A DNA stretch of 64,000 bases, from assembly GCA_025738555.1 (NCBI GenBank), contig JAOVFP010000023.1:372001-436000 (forward strand), given 5' to 3'. How positions within the stretch are numbered: position 1 is the stretch's first letter; each line of letters opens with the position of its first letter. The position numbers and the translations under genes are program-made. This DNA comes from Cyathus striatus (lineage: Eukaryota > Basidiomycota > Agaricomycetes > Agaricales > Nidulariaceae). The notes beneath the pieces are model-generated. The model ran no database searches, was not told the DNA's origin, and was given only the letters and a program-made list of their open reading frames with translations. This document shows positions 25,438-36,800 of the stretch, one piece after another.

Positions 25438-25822
25438 CTCTGGCAGAAATTAGCGAGACAGAGGCTGTTCGAGAACGGCGAGGACGATGAGAAAGAGCTT
25501 GTCGAGAACTCAAAACTCAGAGAGCTTAGAGCGTTGCAACTTGTACAGGTTACTTGTAACTTATGGATTATGTAATCACCGTCATCACAGACTCAATGCA
25601 CCCCGCCCCGGGCTTCCAGCTTAAGCACTGGCAGACTCTGCTCTGAGCATTCCACCTTTCAATCCACTGGTCCGTCTGCCTTTTATCCTGCCCTTGTTTT
25701 GTCTATCTAACCTTGCCTCGACAGTGCAGCCCAAGTCGCATTCACTATCATCTACAGCCTTTCCTTCGACATATTCTTTGAAAGCTGCAACTGCTTTTCT
25801 GAATCTCTGAACCTATAACTAC
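25438..25822. promoter_or_regulatory. Divergent promoter region of BUR1 and LRR genes
   Basis: The start codons of two genes face away from each other across these 385 bases. The half near the LRR gene is rich in pyrimidines (for example 25640-25760), as is common in basidiomycete promoters. No particular factor site could be identified. Confidence 0.4.
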
Positions 25823-27972
25823 ATGGAACGCGAATCGGGCGATGATTACGTTCGCCGGCTTGCTTCGTTTATTCACATAAACGAGAAGGCATTGGCGGAA
25901 GCAGGCTTCAGTCGTCGTGCAAGAACCAAACATCCCCGTTCTACAGATACACCATCTCTCCTCAATCCTCTGGCATGGTTTAGCCTCGATTATGCCGTTT
26001 CTTCATCGAAACCCCCCAAGCCGGTTATTCTCTCAACCGATGTTCACCATCTATTTTACACCTTAATGCGTCTCGAAGCTTTGGGTTATCAAGTTGGAAC
26101 CCTTGATGTTGAAGTAGACAACCCCTCTAGACCCACCACATACGTCAACATTTTCACCCCTCAAGCCAACTCAGATGCTTTATCCCTTTCTTCCATCCGA
26201 TCTTCGTTTTCCGCTGTTTCCAATCTCTCTCTTGGTGGTGGCTGGTGGTCTCGTTCAGAACTGCTCAGTCCGGAAACAGAGCTCAAATACATTTACAGCA
26301 GCTTCACCAAACTACCAGCATTATCCATACACGCACCGGAGAAGAAAGTCGTCACTGAGCTCCTGGATGATCCCCCACATAATAGTGCATTACCACTAGA
26401 GGTTTTCAAGAACATCCAGATATTGGAATGCGTGGATGTTGACCCTCGCCTTCTACTCGGCTGGGATCGCCTTTCCGAGAGCCTTCGAAGCCTTAAAATC
26501 CAGAAGAGTGGCTTGGAGGATGTCTCCGATATATTTATTGGTGCTGTTATTGATGATCAAGCTCGTAGGGAAGGAAGCGCCAGCTGTAAGAGATGCAGAA
26601 GAATACCACGCGCATTAGATTTGAAGTTGACCGTTCCTTCTACGCGTTTGCTCGATGCCGTGATCGAAGATGAAGATGAGCGTTATGGCGAATCCTCTTC
26701 TGAATACTCTTCCTCAAAGTTATCTTCTCTTAAATGGGCATTCCTCAAATATCTTTCTCTTCCTGATAATTCTCTCACTTTCTTCCCCGTCGAACCTCTA
26801 CAATACTTAACGTCCTTGACCCATCTCGACCTATCCTCCAACCTGTTGGTTTCAATTCCGTCTGGCCTCGCTGCCCTCCATAACCTCATATCCCTTAATC
26901 TCTCTGACAATATGATAGATTCTGTCCTTGGTATCTACCAAAACCTTGGCCAGGTCCTTTACCTGAATCTTTCCCATAATCGACTGGAATCAATTTGCGG
27001 ACTTGAGCGCCTGTATGCTCTTGAAAGGGTTGATCTCAGGTCAAACCTCATCGAAGATAGTGCAGAAGTCGGGAGGCTTGCAACCCTGCCGAATATAAGT
27101 GAAATCTGGGTAGAAGGGAATCCTTTTGTCGAGCTCGAGGAGAGGTATCGAACAACATGTTTTGATTACTTTTGGCGAGAAGGCAAATTTATAATGCTCG
27201 ACGGAACCAAACCGTCTTTTTATGAGCAACGCAGCTTAAGTGGCGGGCCATCTGAGCAAATGTCGTCTACGCGGCCTACTTCGATTGCTGTTTCTTCGCC
27301 TCCCCTTGCTGCCGTTGGACTTGGTAATCATCCTTCTGGTTTCTTGCACTCTCCCAAGGATTCAGAAGAGCAGCATGCGTCGAACTCTTCTTCTTCGTCG
27401 CCTCATCTTTCTCCTACCGCTGTGAGTGTTTCTAGACCTCGAAGACGGAAAATGAAACGAATAGTGGATCTTGGCGGAAGTCATCATACAGCCAATTCAG
27501 ATTTGAGTTCCACCGTAAACATAGAGCAAGCCGAAGGACCTCAAGGACACGACGAAAAAGGGAAGGGAATTGGAAACTGTACTTCGTCTCTGCATTCCCC
27601 ATCTCCGCCACTTTCGGGGCAAATAACATCTCATAATGAACCAGTTTCATTACGCGGGGACATCGTCGTCACCAGACTGAACTGATTCCCTCCCCGCGTA
27701 ACTCTGTTACACCTGCCAATATATCGACATACCTTCATTCTAATGTACCTTTTAAGGCTTCTGACGCTGAACATGGTACACCGAGGTCTCTACGGCGAAC
27801 TCGTATGAGTGCATCAGTGTATGAAGCGTCTCAACAAGAAGTATCTGGCAGTGCCGAAGAAATTCGCGACAACGCAGATGCCTACCGAAGGCGAATAGAA
27901 GCTCTTAAACAAGACATGGGAGAAGGCTGGCTGAAAGTTCTTAGTCAGAGTCAAATGCGCTCTCCTTCATGA
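25823..27972 (+). CDS. Leucine-rich-repeat protein (fungal family, possibly STK11IP-like)
   Basis: An intron-poor frame starting at 25823 gives about 620 residues. After a non-repeat N-terminus (YVRRLASFIHINEKALAEAG, ALGYQVGTLDV), six or so LRRs run from about residue 300 to 430. Examples are LTHLDLSSNLLVSIPSGLAA, LISLNLSDNMIDSVLGIYQN and RVDLRSNLIEDSAEVGRL. They end in an LRR-cap-like WVEGNPFVELEERYR. The tail is serine-rich. The frame stops at 27685, but a different frame continues with a protein-like end, SLRRTRMSASVYEASQ to GWLKVLSQSQMRSPS, closing at 27972. This implies an unplaced intron or a frameshift between about 27590 and 27680. Related fungal proteins have a similar RRxR...EALKQ ending. 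The molecular role is unknown; the STK11IP comparison is a loose inference. Confidence 0.65.
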
Positions 27973-28189
27973 TACTGAAGATTTTATTTATTCGCCTATA
28001 AATATACCCTTTATGTTTCAATGTATTTATCGGTTTATATATCCAACTGCATTTCATTAACGTCGCTCAAGTCATTGCGATAAAATAAACAGAAAATCTA
28101 TACTAATCATAAGCGAGACAAAATAAAAGTAATAAAACAACATGTTTACATATGGAGACCCCACCATTCCGATAGAATAAGTAATCGAT

Positions 28190-30690
28190 TCATAAGTCCA
28201 TGGAAGAAACCGTGGACCTTGCAACAGATGTTGCCCTAGAATAACTATTGTCCGCACTCATGGTAAGTGCAGGTATATCATGCATTTGTTGCTCCCAAAG
28301 CTTCGCTTTTGCTCTCACTTCTATGTTTTCGAATGGAGCATCTTGCCTGACCTGAATGCAATCACGGGTACCGAGGACCAGTAATTCGAAGAAAAAAGAT
28401 GCAGCAGCACGCCGAGATGCCTATAAAACCAAAAGTCACCTCGACAAAAAATAACATTGAAACTATCAAATTATCCCACCTTATCAGACATTTTTCTGAA
28501 GCTGATTACCTTATCCGCATCCTCACCAACAACTGGTTGTAATTCCTTGCGAATTAACCCAAGGGCTCTCAATGTGTTTCGGCTGTATCCCTTTCCTTCT
28601 GTACCATCTTCTTCGCTATTCCGTGATTGGACTTGATGATGATCAAATACTGCTATAGGGCATCTAACGTCCGCATAATTTTGTTCATCATCGTCCAATT
28701 CATCGTGCCCTGGAGTAGATAGCCGACTTTTGTCTGTGAGTGCAAGTGACTTAGATCGTTCCCTAACATCATGAATACTCTCCATAGCACCATCAAATAC
28801 AGGGACGTCCAGTTGATAGTCATCCATAACACCTGTTTGGTCTCCAAAGTCATACCCAGCGTCAGGGCCTAAGCTCTCTCTCCTAAGAATGTCACTGGCA
28901 ATTGCAACGCTTGGTGCCAAACTCCCTTCTCTCCTAGCAACCTCGACTTCCGCGTCATCTTCCCCATCATCAAGGCGAGGTCTCTTATTCGAACCCTTCT
29001 CAGGAGATGGGCCTCGCCTTTTATGACTGAGTGATCTGTTGAGGGGTTGCATGAAAAGCTCAGTCAGCTCCGGTATCAAATCTGGCGGCGCAGCACAGAA
29101 AATAACACCATCTGGCGTTGACTTATGCGGTAGGAAGTGCGCTAGTGGGTCCTCACGGATTTCAAGAAGACGCATTACGATTGAGGAGCGGGGAAGGAAA
29201 TGCTGCTCAGTGGTAATTTCACTGACATCCTTAGCAAATGGTGCACCAAATCCGTCAACACGGCCTCGGCCTCCCTTAACGCCCAGTCCTTCTTCCAGTT
29301 CTGTAATGGAATCAATAATTTGTTTCCTTTCTTTGGCCTTGCGCATCACATGAGGTACAGGTTCGGAGATGTGTTCTTGAACTACATCTTGCAGGTCACC
29401 TCCAGGAGGGGTGACGGGCGCTTCAGTTAGAGGAGAGGCTGTGATGAAATTTAGATACCATCCATGTATTAACTCATATAACTTACAAGCTCTAGAGGGA
29501 GACCTTGTTTGTCTTGGTGTCTTTTCGCCTATTTGTAGTCCAGGGTCTTCGAACCCAACGCCCCACTCGCCCAAATCCATCCCCTCAAGGTCAGGAAAAT
29601 CCATGTTCATATCCCCAGCGAAAGTTTCAGATAGCTCTCGGCTCTTACTGTGATTTGATACATCATCTATATCCATACCCGCTTGCTCCTGGTCACGAAA
29701 GATAGACCCAATGGAATCACGGTGCGATGCTGCATCACGTGCAACACCAACGCTTCCGTCTACACTCATTTCATCGAGGTTTCGCTCTCTTGAAAAGGCG
29801 TCCTTATCCGAATGCTCGTCCCAGTTTATTCCTAAGTCCAGATCTTGTGAACCTATCCCATCCGTTGGACCAATATCGAAAGGGTCGTTGAGATCAAAGT
29901 GCTGAAAATCGTCGGCTGTTCGAAGAGTGATATCGTCAATATGTGCTTGGTGATGGCCTTGAGGCTGCAGAGGTCTATCTTCAAAGTCCATATCCCTTCG
30001 AGATATTGAGTGGATGAAACCGAATAAGGAAAAGCTATGTCATACCAGTTGACATCTGGGAGCAGGATATCCAAGTCAATATCGCCTGCTTGAAGCGTAA
30101 TTGCGGTTTTATTGATAACAAGTTGATCCTCAGTCATATCAACAACACCGGGACGAAAAGCCTGTAAAGGCGGATGAATCTAGCAGGAAGTGGGAAATGA
30201 AAAGGGAAAGGCACCATCTTTATCTTGAGAAGAGCTTCATTGCAATCGTCAAGAAGGTACTTTGCTTTCCTGCTGTATATACGAACGACGCCCAGCAAAA
30301 GTTGGCCACTGAGGCGAAGGGCCATGAGCTCTATCTCCTGACCCATGATAGCATCTGAATAACAAGCAAATAAAAACGCTGGCAAGAATAGAGGATAGGG
30401 AGAACGGACCGACAGATTGCTCAATGTCTGTTTGCAGCGTCTGCGCCTTGGACAGCTTGCGCTCCATGTGGGCCGCAAGCCATACTTTACCTAAGGGCCC
30501 ACGGCGAGACAGAATAGTTTCGGAGTAGAACTGAAAGGGGAGGTAAGAATGTAGAAGACTTGAAGAGCGGAACGAGATGAACCATTTATATGTAGACAGA
30601 GAGTATACAAGAAATGATTAGAAGAGAATAGAGATAAGTAGATGACAGATGTTGGAGGACGCGTCGAGGACGAACCGATTGCATGAACAT
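28190..30690 (-). CDS. RAD21: Cohesin alpha-kleisin subunit Rad21/Scc1
   Basis: Rad21 closes the Smc1-Smc3 ring and is cut by separase at anaphase. The N-terminal Smc3-binding domain is clear: [60 protein letters not shown] and [19 protein letters not shown] central acidic region follows, with [20 protein letters not shown]. The C-terminal winged-helix that contacts Smc1 includes [21 protein letters not shown] and [20 protein letters not shown]. It ends SSMDL at 28190-28192. The start is placed at the ATG at 30690 in a tiny first exon (MFMQS), followed by an intron of about 150 bp before FYSET; fungal Rad21 proteins normally begin MFYSE. A transposon-like element begins only about 60 bp upstream of the start codon. 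Confidence 0.9.
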
Positions 30691-30749
30691 TGAACAATGC
30701 GTTTGTTTGTGCATGTTTTTCCCAACGCGACTTGCACTAAGTATGTATT

Positions 30750-30780
30750 CCCAGTCAAAAGTCGCGCAGGTGTGGTCCGG
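30750..30780 (+). repeat. Left terminal inverted repeat of the GCN2-carrying element
   Basis: Thirty-one bases pair with 32742-32772 in reverse complement with a single mismatch. Just inside, the word tccgga or ttccgga recurs several times (30786-30860) and also near the right end, as subterminal repeats do in many DNA transposons. Confidence 0.75.
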
Positions 30781-31224
30781 CGACATCCGGAAGTTACAGA
30801 CGCATCTGACGTTCTGCAATTTTCGGAATTTTCCGGATTCTGTCCTCTTTTCCGGATCGAAAACAGTTCTCAACAGGTCTTATCTGACACGATACACATA
30901 TTCATGTTACAGCAGTTTCAGTTTACTACAGAAATGTACAGGAATTAACAGAATCATCTGTACACTACGGATACTCGATAGCACTTAGAAAAAGATCCAT
31001 AATATCCCACCTGAAAGCTATGCTAGGCCCAAGAAAATACAACAGTACAACGTACCAAGAAGCGGAAACCACAGTAAATGGCCAAAACTATTAAACAGAA
31101 AATAATTATGAGTATGCTTCTCACCAGAAGTGTCCTAGAAGAGCGATATTGTCATGGGTTCCTGAAAAACATGTAAGTATGATGCCGTATCAGCGGACAG
31201 CGACTCACATTGACCGTTTCTTTT

Positions 31225-32311
31225 TCACACGCGCATCATATTCTTATAATAAATCAAGTAAGAAAATATAATAGGAGAAGATGAAAAGAACTTACAGTAG
31301 GCTTGGCTGGGGCAGCGAAGTGGGGCTTGGAACGGCAGTGGACTTTGGGACAACTCAAGGGCAGTAGGCTTATCGTCTAGCTCATGCTGCAGTAGCCAGC
31401 TAATAACGACAGCACGATAAGCTTCCATACAATACACAGAAACGCACACTTACAATCTTTCTGCCAGGACCGATGATGCTGCGAGCCAGGCGGGAACAGG
31501 ATACCTGGCTTGCGCAAATCCTCTAGGACAGCAATATGCTCAGAGCCAGCAGAGAACTGGTAGTTCATCTCGAAGAACATAATCTACCACATAGTCAGCC
31601 ACGATGATTAAGACCAGATAAAAGAAACGCACTCCGAGACTGTACATGTCCGCCTTTGTATGATTCCTTGGTCCTCGTTTCCTGGACAGCACTTCTGGCG
31701 TAATGTACAAGCGCGTTCCGACCTCTGTTTCGCGTCAGACAATGTACAGCAGGCAACGAAGAATACTCACCGAGAGCCTTCTCCGCATCTGGAATCACAA
31801 CGTGAGGGGACACATCGGAAGGGTCAACAGCGGCCAGACTGGAAGTAGCCAAACCAAAGTCTCCAACTTTACAATCGCCCTTCCCATCTACAACCACATC
31901 AGCAAGAGGCATCATCGGTAAAGCATAACAACATACCAATAAAGATATCCATGAACTTAATATCCCTATGCAAAAGACATGTTACGGGAACATAAGTTGC
32001 GGATATGCCCCTGCCTTTATACCATCTTTATACACTCCCGCCGAACCTGGATACCCACTCCTACTCGCCTGATAAGAAGAATACCCACTAAGCGCGTCGG
32101 GAAAACTGCCAGAAAAAGCACTGGTGGGCGAGTATCCTGAATCGTACCCACCAGTGGGTGGGTTCAGCTTCACAGCGTATACACTTCCCCGACGAGGCGC
32201 AGAATCTCTGCTTTGACCTGCCTCAGCTTCTTCCTCCCTGACTCTGCACATAATATGGCGCGTCGAAAAGTCACGACGAAGAGTTCCAGAGGGGGGGGGG
32301 GGAGGAATCAT
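31225..32311 (-). pseudogene. Partial GCN2-like eIF2-alpha kinase domain
   Basis: On the minus strand the reading CLLHRDIKFMDIFI joins across an intron of about 45 bp to DGKGDCKVGDFGLATSSLAA, giving the catalytic loop and DFG motif. It continues RLYITPEVLSRKR, ADMYSLGVIMFFEMNYQFS, LRKPGILFPPGS and ISWLLQHELDDKPTALELSQ. These match the C-lobe of GCN2-family kinases, which shut down translation in starvation. Upstream the sequence (32311-32000) decays into a Gly/Ser/Tyr-rich frame. The N-lobe, RWD, pseudokinase and HisRS-like parts of GCN2 are all absent. After SQSPLP the family match stops. Introns are kept, so the copy came from genomic DNA and not from mRNA. It is most likely a captured, non-functional fragment, although a short transcript cannot be excluded. 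Confidence 0.65.
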
Positions 32312-32741
32312 CCAGGATTGGATCTGCTGTGCATGTTGTTCCTAGTCCGTCTGAAAGGTATGTTAGTTAGGTCGAAAGGGGGAAGGGGGTAACTTGTCTA
32401 GGATGAAAAAGCCTAGGGGAGGAGGAGAGGAGGAGAGGCAGAGTGGGGATGGTGGTGGTACGGAAACAAGAGAGGTATCGTCGGTGTCGCGCTGACAGAA
32501 GTCGCGTTGTTTGGTCTGGACAAACATAGTTACGGCATCGTGCCGATCGAGTGGGTAGGAGCGACACAGCTGCAGTGATGAAGTAGACTGTGAAGAAGAG
32601 GCTGGAAGGTTGGGTAGGATAAGTTGTGCACGTCGTGAACACGATAAAGAAGTCGCAAATAGATAAGATTGAGTTGTTTTATCTGTGTGAAATCAGTTGT
32701 TTCCAGCCCTGATCGGACCTCCCCGGAAATGCGAGATCTGG

Positions 32742-32772
32742 CCGGACCAGACCTGCGCGACTTTTGACTGGG
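32742..32772 (-). repeat. Right terminal inverted repeat of the GCN2-carrying element
   Basis: Reverse complement of the left end at 30750-30780. It lies only 100 bases upstream of the zinc-finger gene start codon, so that gene's promoter must be partly inside or directly against the element. Confidence 0.75.
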
Positions 32773-32872
32773 ATGTATTACTTGTACTCTACATAAGTAG
32801 TTGACTACTTAGATCTTAGATCTTAGTATTAACTAGTAACTAGTAACTAATATTTCCACCCTCACTAACATC

Positions 32873-33857
32873 ATGCTCCCCTCTCAAATCACGCTTGATG
32901 AAGAGTCCGTCATTTCCCTCGCCCGCAATTCCATCAAGGTCATAAAGTGTGAATGGACTCATGCTCGGAATACCTGCAATGCTCATCTTGCCTCTTGGTA
33001 TTTATTCCAGCAGGTCATTCCCTCTTTCCTCTGCTTCTACCTTGTCTCATTCTTCTCTATTTCATAGCACGTCCTTCGTCATTGCCGTCTTCAAGTAGCA
33101 CCTGTATGTATATTCTTTCGTATTTCTATTTGTTTATTTCCTTATTTCTTTCAGACATCGAAAGGATCGAAACAGAAACGTGATTACGCCTGCAATTTGC
33201 CAAAGTGCAGCGCTCGCTTTCATTCATCTTTGGCTGCCCTTGAATCACATGTTCTCCAAGCCCATCTAGCTCGATTGCAACTTCCCTGTCCTGTGAAAGG
33301 TATTTTCAATTTTTGATCTTAGTTCTGTCTCGCTTTTCATTATATCTCAAGGTTGCTCTCTGACTTTTCATCGCCCCAACTCCTTGCGTGACCATTTCCA
33401 AGATCAACACCAGGCCCTGAATCATCGCCTTTTGAAGTTACCATCCGACTTGTTACTTCCTATCTGGACACCTTTTGTTCCTCGGATTGCATCCCCTCCA
33501 CCATTGCTTCCTATTTCTCCAGCTTCTTCCCTCTTGCCTACGATTCTTTATCATGCCTCCCATAATATCGCAAAGTCATCTGATTTCGCTTGCTCTCGTC
33601 AACCGCATCAATTGAAAAGAGACACTATTCCCGTAGTCGAAACCCTTGAAACCTTTAACGTGGCCTCGGTATCTACTTCATCACACAAATATATCATACG
33701 GAAAAAATCGCAAGAACTAATGAAGGATCTCTCGCAACCTCAACCCATGTGCAATTGCCGTAATCATGACGACGTTCCTACTCCAAGCATCTTATTTGAT
33801 GTCTTTGCCCGGCGTCTGGAACGACTTGAACAAGAGAAAAGATCACATTCTGAATAG
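32873..33857 (+). CDS. C2H2 zinc-finger protein, small
   Basis: Three zinc-finger-like units can be read after splicing: CEWTHARNTCNAHLASWYLF...HVLRHC (degenerate), CNLPKCSARFHSSLAALESH and CPVKGCSLTFHRPNSLRDHF, the last two with CX4C spacing and following histidines. Introns of about 50 bp follow QQ near 33012 and VAP near 33102, and another lies before GCSLTF near 33300-33352. The remaining 150 residues are proline- and serine-rich, ending in a charged helix, LFDVFARRLERLEQEKR. The ATG at 32873 is the first in frame. It is probably a nucleic-acid-binding protein, but I do not recognise the subfamily and its target is unknown. Confidence 0.65.
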
Positions 33858-34119
33858 TGTTTTCACCCCCATGCCCAAAATAGCCTTTTTTAGAAGGTGT
33901 TAACATCGGGGTGTACCATCTTTACCGTGATTCGATTCACTATTGTCTGGGGTGGTATATACCATATATTCGCCTATACTGTAATGCAGATTTATGACTT
34001 GAGTTCAATCAGGATTTCTCGACACAAATACAATATTTTTGTAGATGGTAGTGATACTAAGGAAATTATTCGAAAGTTATGATTTCCCCTTATTAAGTTG
34101 AGAGATACCGGAGGAATCT

Positions 34120-34391
34120 ATGACGAGCAAAGCGGAAGAGCCTCCTTCGAAAATCGAAAAAAAAAAAAAAGCTAAAAATCGACGAGTTGGACCGGTCGGT
34201 ATATCGAGATCGACAGTGCACACGATACAATCGTTCATATCACGTGCACAAAGTCACGTCACCGACCGCCTTCCAGTCTATGAATCGCTGTTCCTTCCAG
34301 GACCCAGGTTCTTTCTATCATTTCTTGTAATTTTCTACATTTGTTTCCTTTCACAATAGTAATGCAATTCCAGAATGTTCAAGGTAGAAAT
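34120..34391 (+). CDS. Possible small basic protein upstream of Mgs1
   Basis: An open frame starts MTSKAEEPPSKIEKKKKAKN and, after a possible intron at about 34312-34359, would end near 34391 with about 72 residues. A run of 15 adenines encodes the lysines. I recognise no domain. It could be a short gene, a leader exon of the Mgs1 transcript (its end overlaps the Mgs1 start in another frame), or chance. The lysine-rich start and lack of relatives known to me keep this weak. Confidence 0.3.
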
Positions 34392-36694
34392 GAAATTGGT
34401 AGGTTACTTACCTTTATACAGAGGTGGAATTGTCTAATCTAGCACTTGAAACTCGAACAGTTACCTGGTATGCGATCACGATGTTTGGAGTTTTTATGAC
34501 TACCACTAAATAAGTATTCGACATAAGCCCTGTTTGTGAAAAACAGGTTAGAGCCACCAGCATCAACGAACACCTGGATAACGCTTGCTCCGACGATGTT
34601 CACCACCAAGCTTCGGCAGAGTCCAATCCTGATAGTCCATTCGAACTGGGATCCTCTGCCACAATGAAACCAATAAAAAGACATTCCACCTCTTCAAATC
34701 ATATTCACATTGCTCCTATCTTTCAGTCAATCCAAAAACATGCAATAGACTCAGAAACAAATGGAACTGCCCCAACACGGAGTACCCCCGGAATGAAGAA
34801 ACGCCCTCTTCTGGTTACAGATGCACCTTTGCGTACGAGCAAGCGAAGTAAAATCACTGCGACCAGCTTTCAGACTTTTCTTCCTCTACCGGAAATGGTT
34901 AGACCACGAGAGTTAGCGGATTTCATTGGTCAATCTCATCTACTGGAACCCAGTTCATTTCTATCAACATCATTGCGATCAAAATCATTGGACTCCATGA
35001 TTTTATGGGGCCCTCCAGGGTATTTTTCCTTATAAGAAATGTAAACACTCATACTTATACGGAAAGTGTTATTTTAGCTGCGGTAAAACTACACTTGCAC
35101 GCCTAATATCTCATGCAACCAGTAGTGAATCCATATTCAAAGAATTGAGTGCCACTAGTAGTGGCTCTGCTGAGGTTAGGACGATTCTGGAAGATTCAAA
35201 GAATGCTCTACTTCGCACCGGAAGGTTCTATATTTATTTGTTGAATTTGCTATTGCTGACACGAATTTAACCAGACAGACCACTCTCTTTTTGGATGAGA
35301 TACATCGGTTTAACAGAGCACAGCAAGTGGGTTTCAGTACTTTTTGATTATCAGTGTTTCCTGAAAGTTGACTCCGTGCAGGACATTTTCTTACCTTATG
35401 TTGAACAAGGTCATGTTCGGGTAAGAATGATATCCTGGGATATTCATAACCAAGCGTGAGAGTCATAGACAGTAGCTTATAGGTGCCACTACGGAAAATC
35501 CTTCATTTAAGGTTACAGCAGCTTTACTGAGTCGTTGTCGGTATGTCTTATTTGTTTACTTGCCGTGGAACAGAATTCACGTGTCTGCAGTGTGTTGGTG
35601 CTGGAACCCTTGAACGAACGCGAAGTTATGACAGTTTTGCGTAATGCCATTTCTATTGTTGAAAATAGAATCTCCGCAACTTTAGAACTAACAACACCTT
35701 TCAACTGCTCAGAGACACAGGGCAATGAAGAAATGCAAAGCTCATCGCAGACCATTGTAGATAAAGATACTACTTCCACACTTTATCCTCATGTAACACC
35801 TGAAGTCTTATCGACCATCGTATCTCTTGCCGCAGGAGACGCCCGATGTGCCCTTTCCTTGTTGGACATAGCCCTCAAATGCCAAAATGGTATTAACGAG
35901 AGTTCTTTAGTGACTTCTTTGAAACGCTCAGTTGCTGTGTCATACAACCGTAGTGGAGATAGTCGCTATGATATGATATCCGCCTTGCATAAAAGTGTTC
36001 GAGGAAGTGATGCGGATGCTGCCCTATATTGGTTGGCCCGGATGCTGAATGCTGGAGAGGACCCATTATACATTGTACGGAGAATGATCGTGTGTGCCAG
36101 CGAAGATATCGGAGTTGCAGATGTTCATGCTCTTCCTCTCGTGTGTATAGTGTTGTTCGTTTGCGTTTGGAGATATATTGATACATTAACCAGGCTACAG
36201 CAACGCTACAAGCATGTCAAGCTGTTGGGATGCCTGAGTGTAGGATAAATCTCGCTCATCTAATTGTGTATCTTTCAGAAGCCCGCAAATCAACGCGTGC
36301 GTATGAAGGATATAAATGTGCAGAGGAAGCTGCGAAACTGGACCCATCAATTCCAGTCCCCTTTCAGATGCGCAATGCACCCACCAATTTAATGAAAGAG
36401 CTTGGTTATGGGAGAGATTATGCATACAATCCAGCATATGCGTACGTAATACGTGATCCAAGGACTGTAGGGATGTACAGGACACTGATAACATAATTAT
36501 TCAGGCATCCGGTACATAACACTTACTTACCCATTCAAATCCAAGGACATAAATTCCTGAAAAAGAATGATTCATCGGATAAAATTTGGGATGAAAATGC
36601 ACTTCGCCATTGGGAGCTTGAAGTAAATGGGGGTAAAGATTGGGAGGGACGTGAAATATGTTTGTTGCAGGGTGATGCGCGGGGGGGATGCTAG
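34362..36694 (+). CDS. MGS1: AAA+ ATPase Mgs1/WRNIP1 (replication maintenance)
   Basis: Mgs1/WRNIP1 is a clamp-loader-like ATPase acting at stalled forks. The ATG at 34362 is followed by two short introns and an N-terminal UBZ4 ubiquitin-binding finger. That finger reads TVTCPVCEKQVRATSINEHL then DNAC, where the first cysteine codon is completed across an intron. Next come RPRELADFIGQSHLLEP, Walker A split as WGPPG/CGKTTLARL, Walker B TLFLDEIHRFNRAQQ and sensor-1 IGATTENPSF. The C-terminal domains follow with AGDARCALSLLDIAL, RMIVCASEDIG and NAPTNLMKELGYG. Introns are frequent, at least eight. The stop is at 36692-36694, only about 100 bp before the hAT-like element. The start is supported because the UBZ motif and frame come out intact only with this splicing. 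Confidence 0.88.
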
Positions 36695-36800
36695 ACGACT
36701 GTAGTAATTACTTAAACATGGCAATAATGAAGTATTCAAATGAATTGTTGATTGAAACTACTTGTCAAGAAACTGTGATAACTACGAGTAACTAAGTAAC

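Larger units (their letters stand above)
30750..32772. mobile_element. TIR element enclosing a GCN2-like kinase fragment (Pack-type)
   Basis: The left end begins cccagtcaaaagtcgcgcag, and its reverse complement forms the right end. The first 22 bases match perfectly and the next nine differ at one position. The seven bases atgtatt occur immediately outside both ends (30743-30749 and 32773-32779) as a direct repeat, the mark of an insertion. The 2,023-base body contains no transposase but does carry part of a GCN2-type protein kinase gene on the minus strand, introns included. This is the layout of a Pack-type non-autonomous DNA transposon. Seven or eight bases of duplication would fit hAT-like or related families. 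The element occupies most of the space between the divergent Rad21 and zinc-finger genes. Confidence 0.75.

Noticed and set aside
32280..32310. Poly-G run as a regulatory G-quadruplex
   Set aside because: It is a single homopolymer within the element and is more simply a slippage-prone tract or assembly artefact.
31225..32311. Complete, working GCN2 gene
   Set aside because: The N-lobe, RWD, pseudokinase and HisRS-like regions are missing, and the family match ends abruptly at both sides.
30743..32780. 8-bp hAT duplication for the GCN2 element
   Set aside because: Only seven bases (atgtatt) match in register; the neighbouring base differs, so 7 bp is reported.
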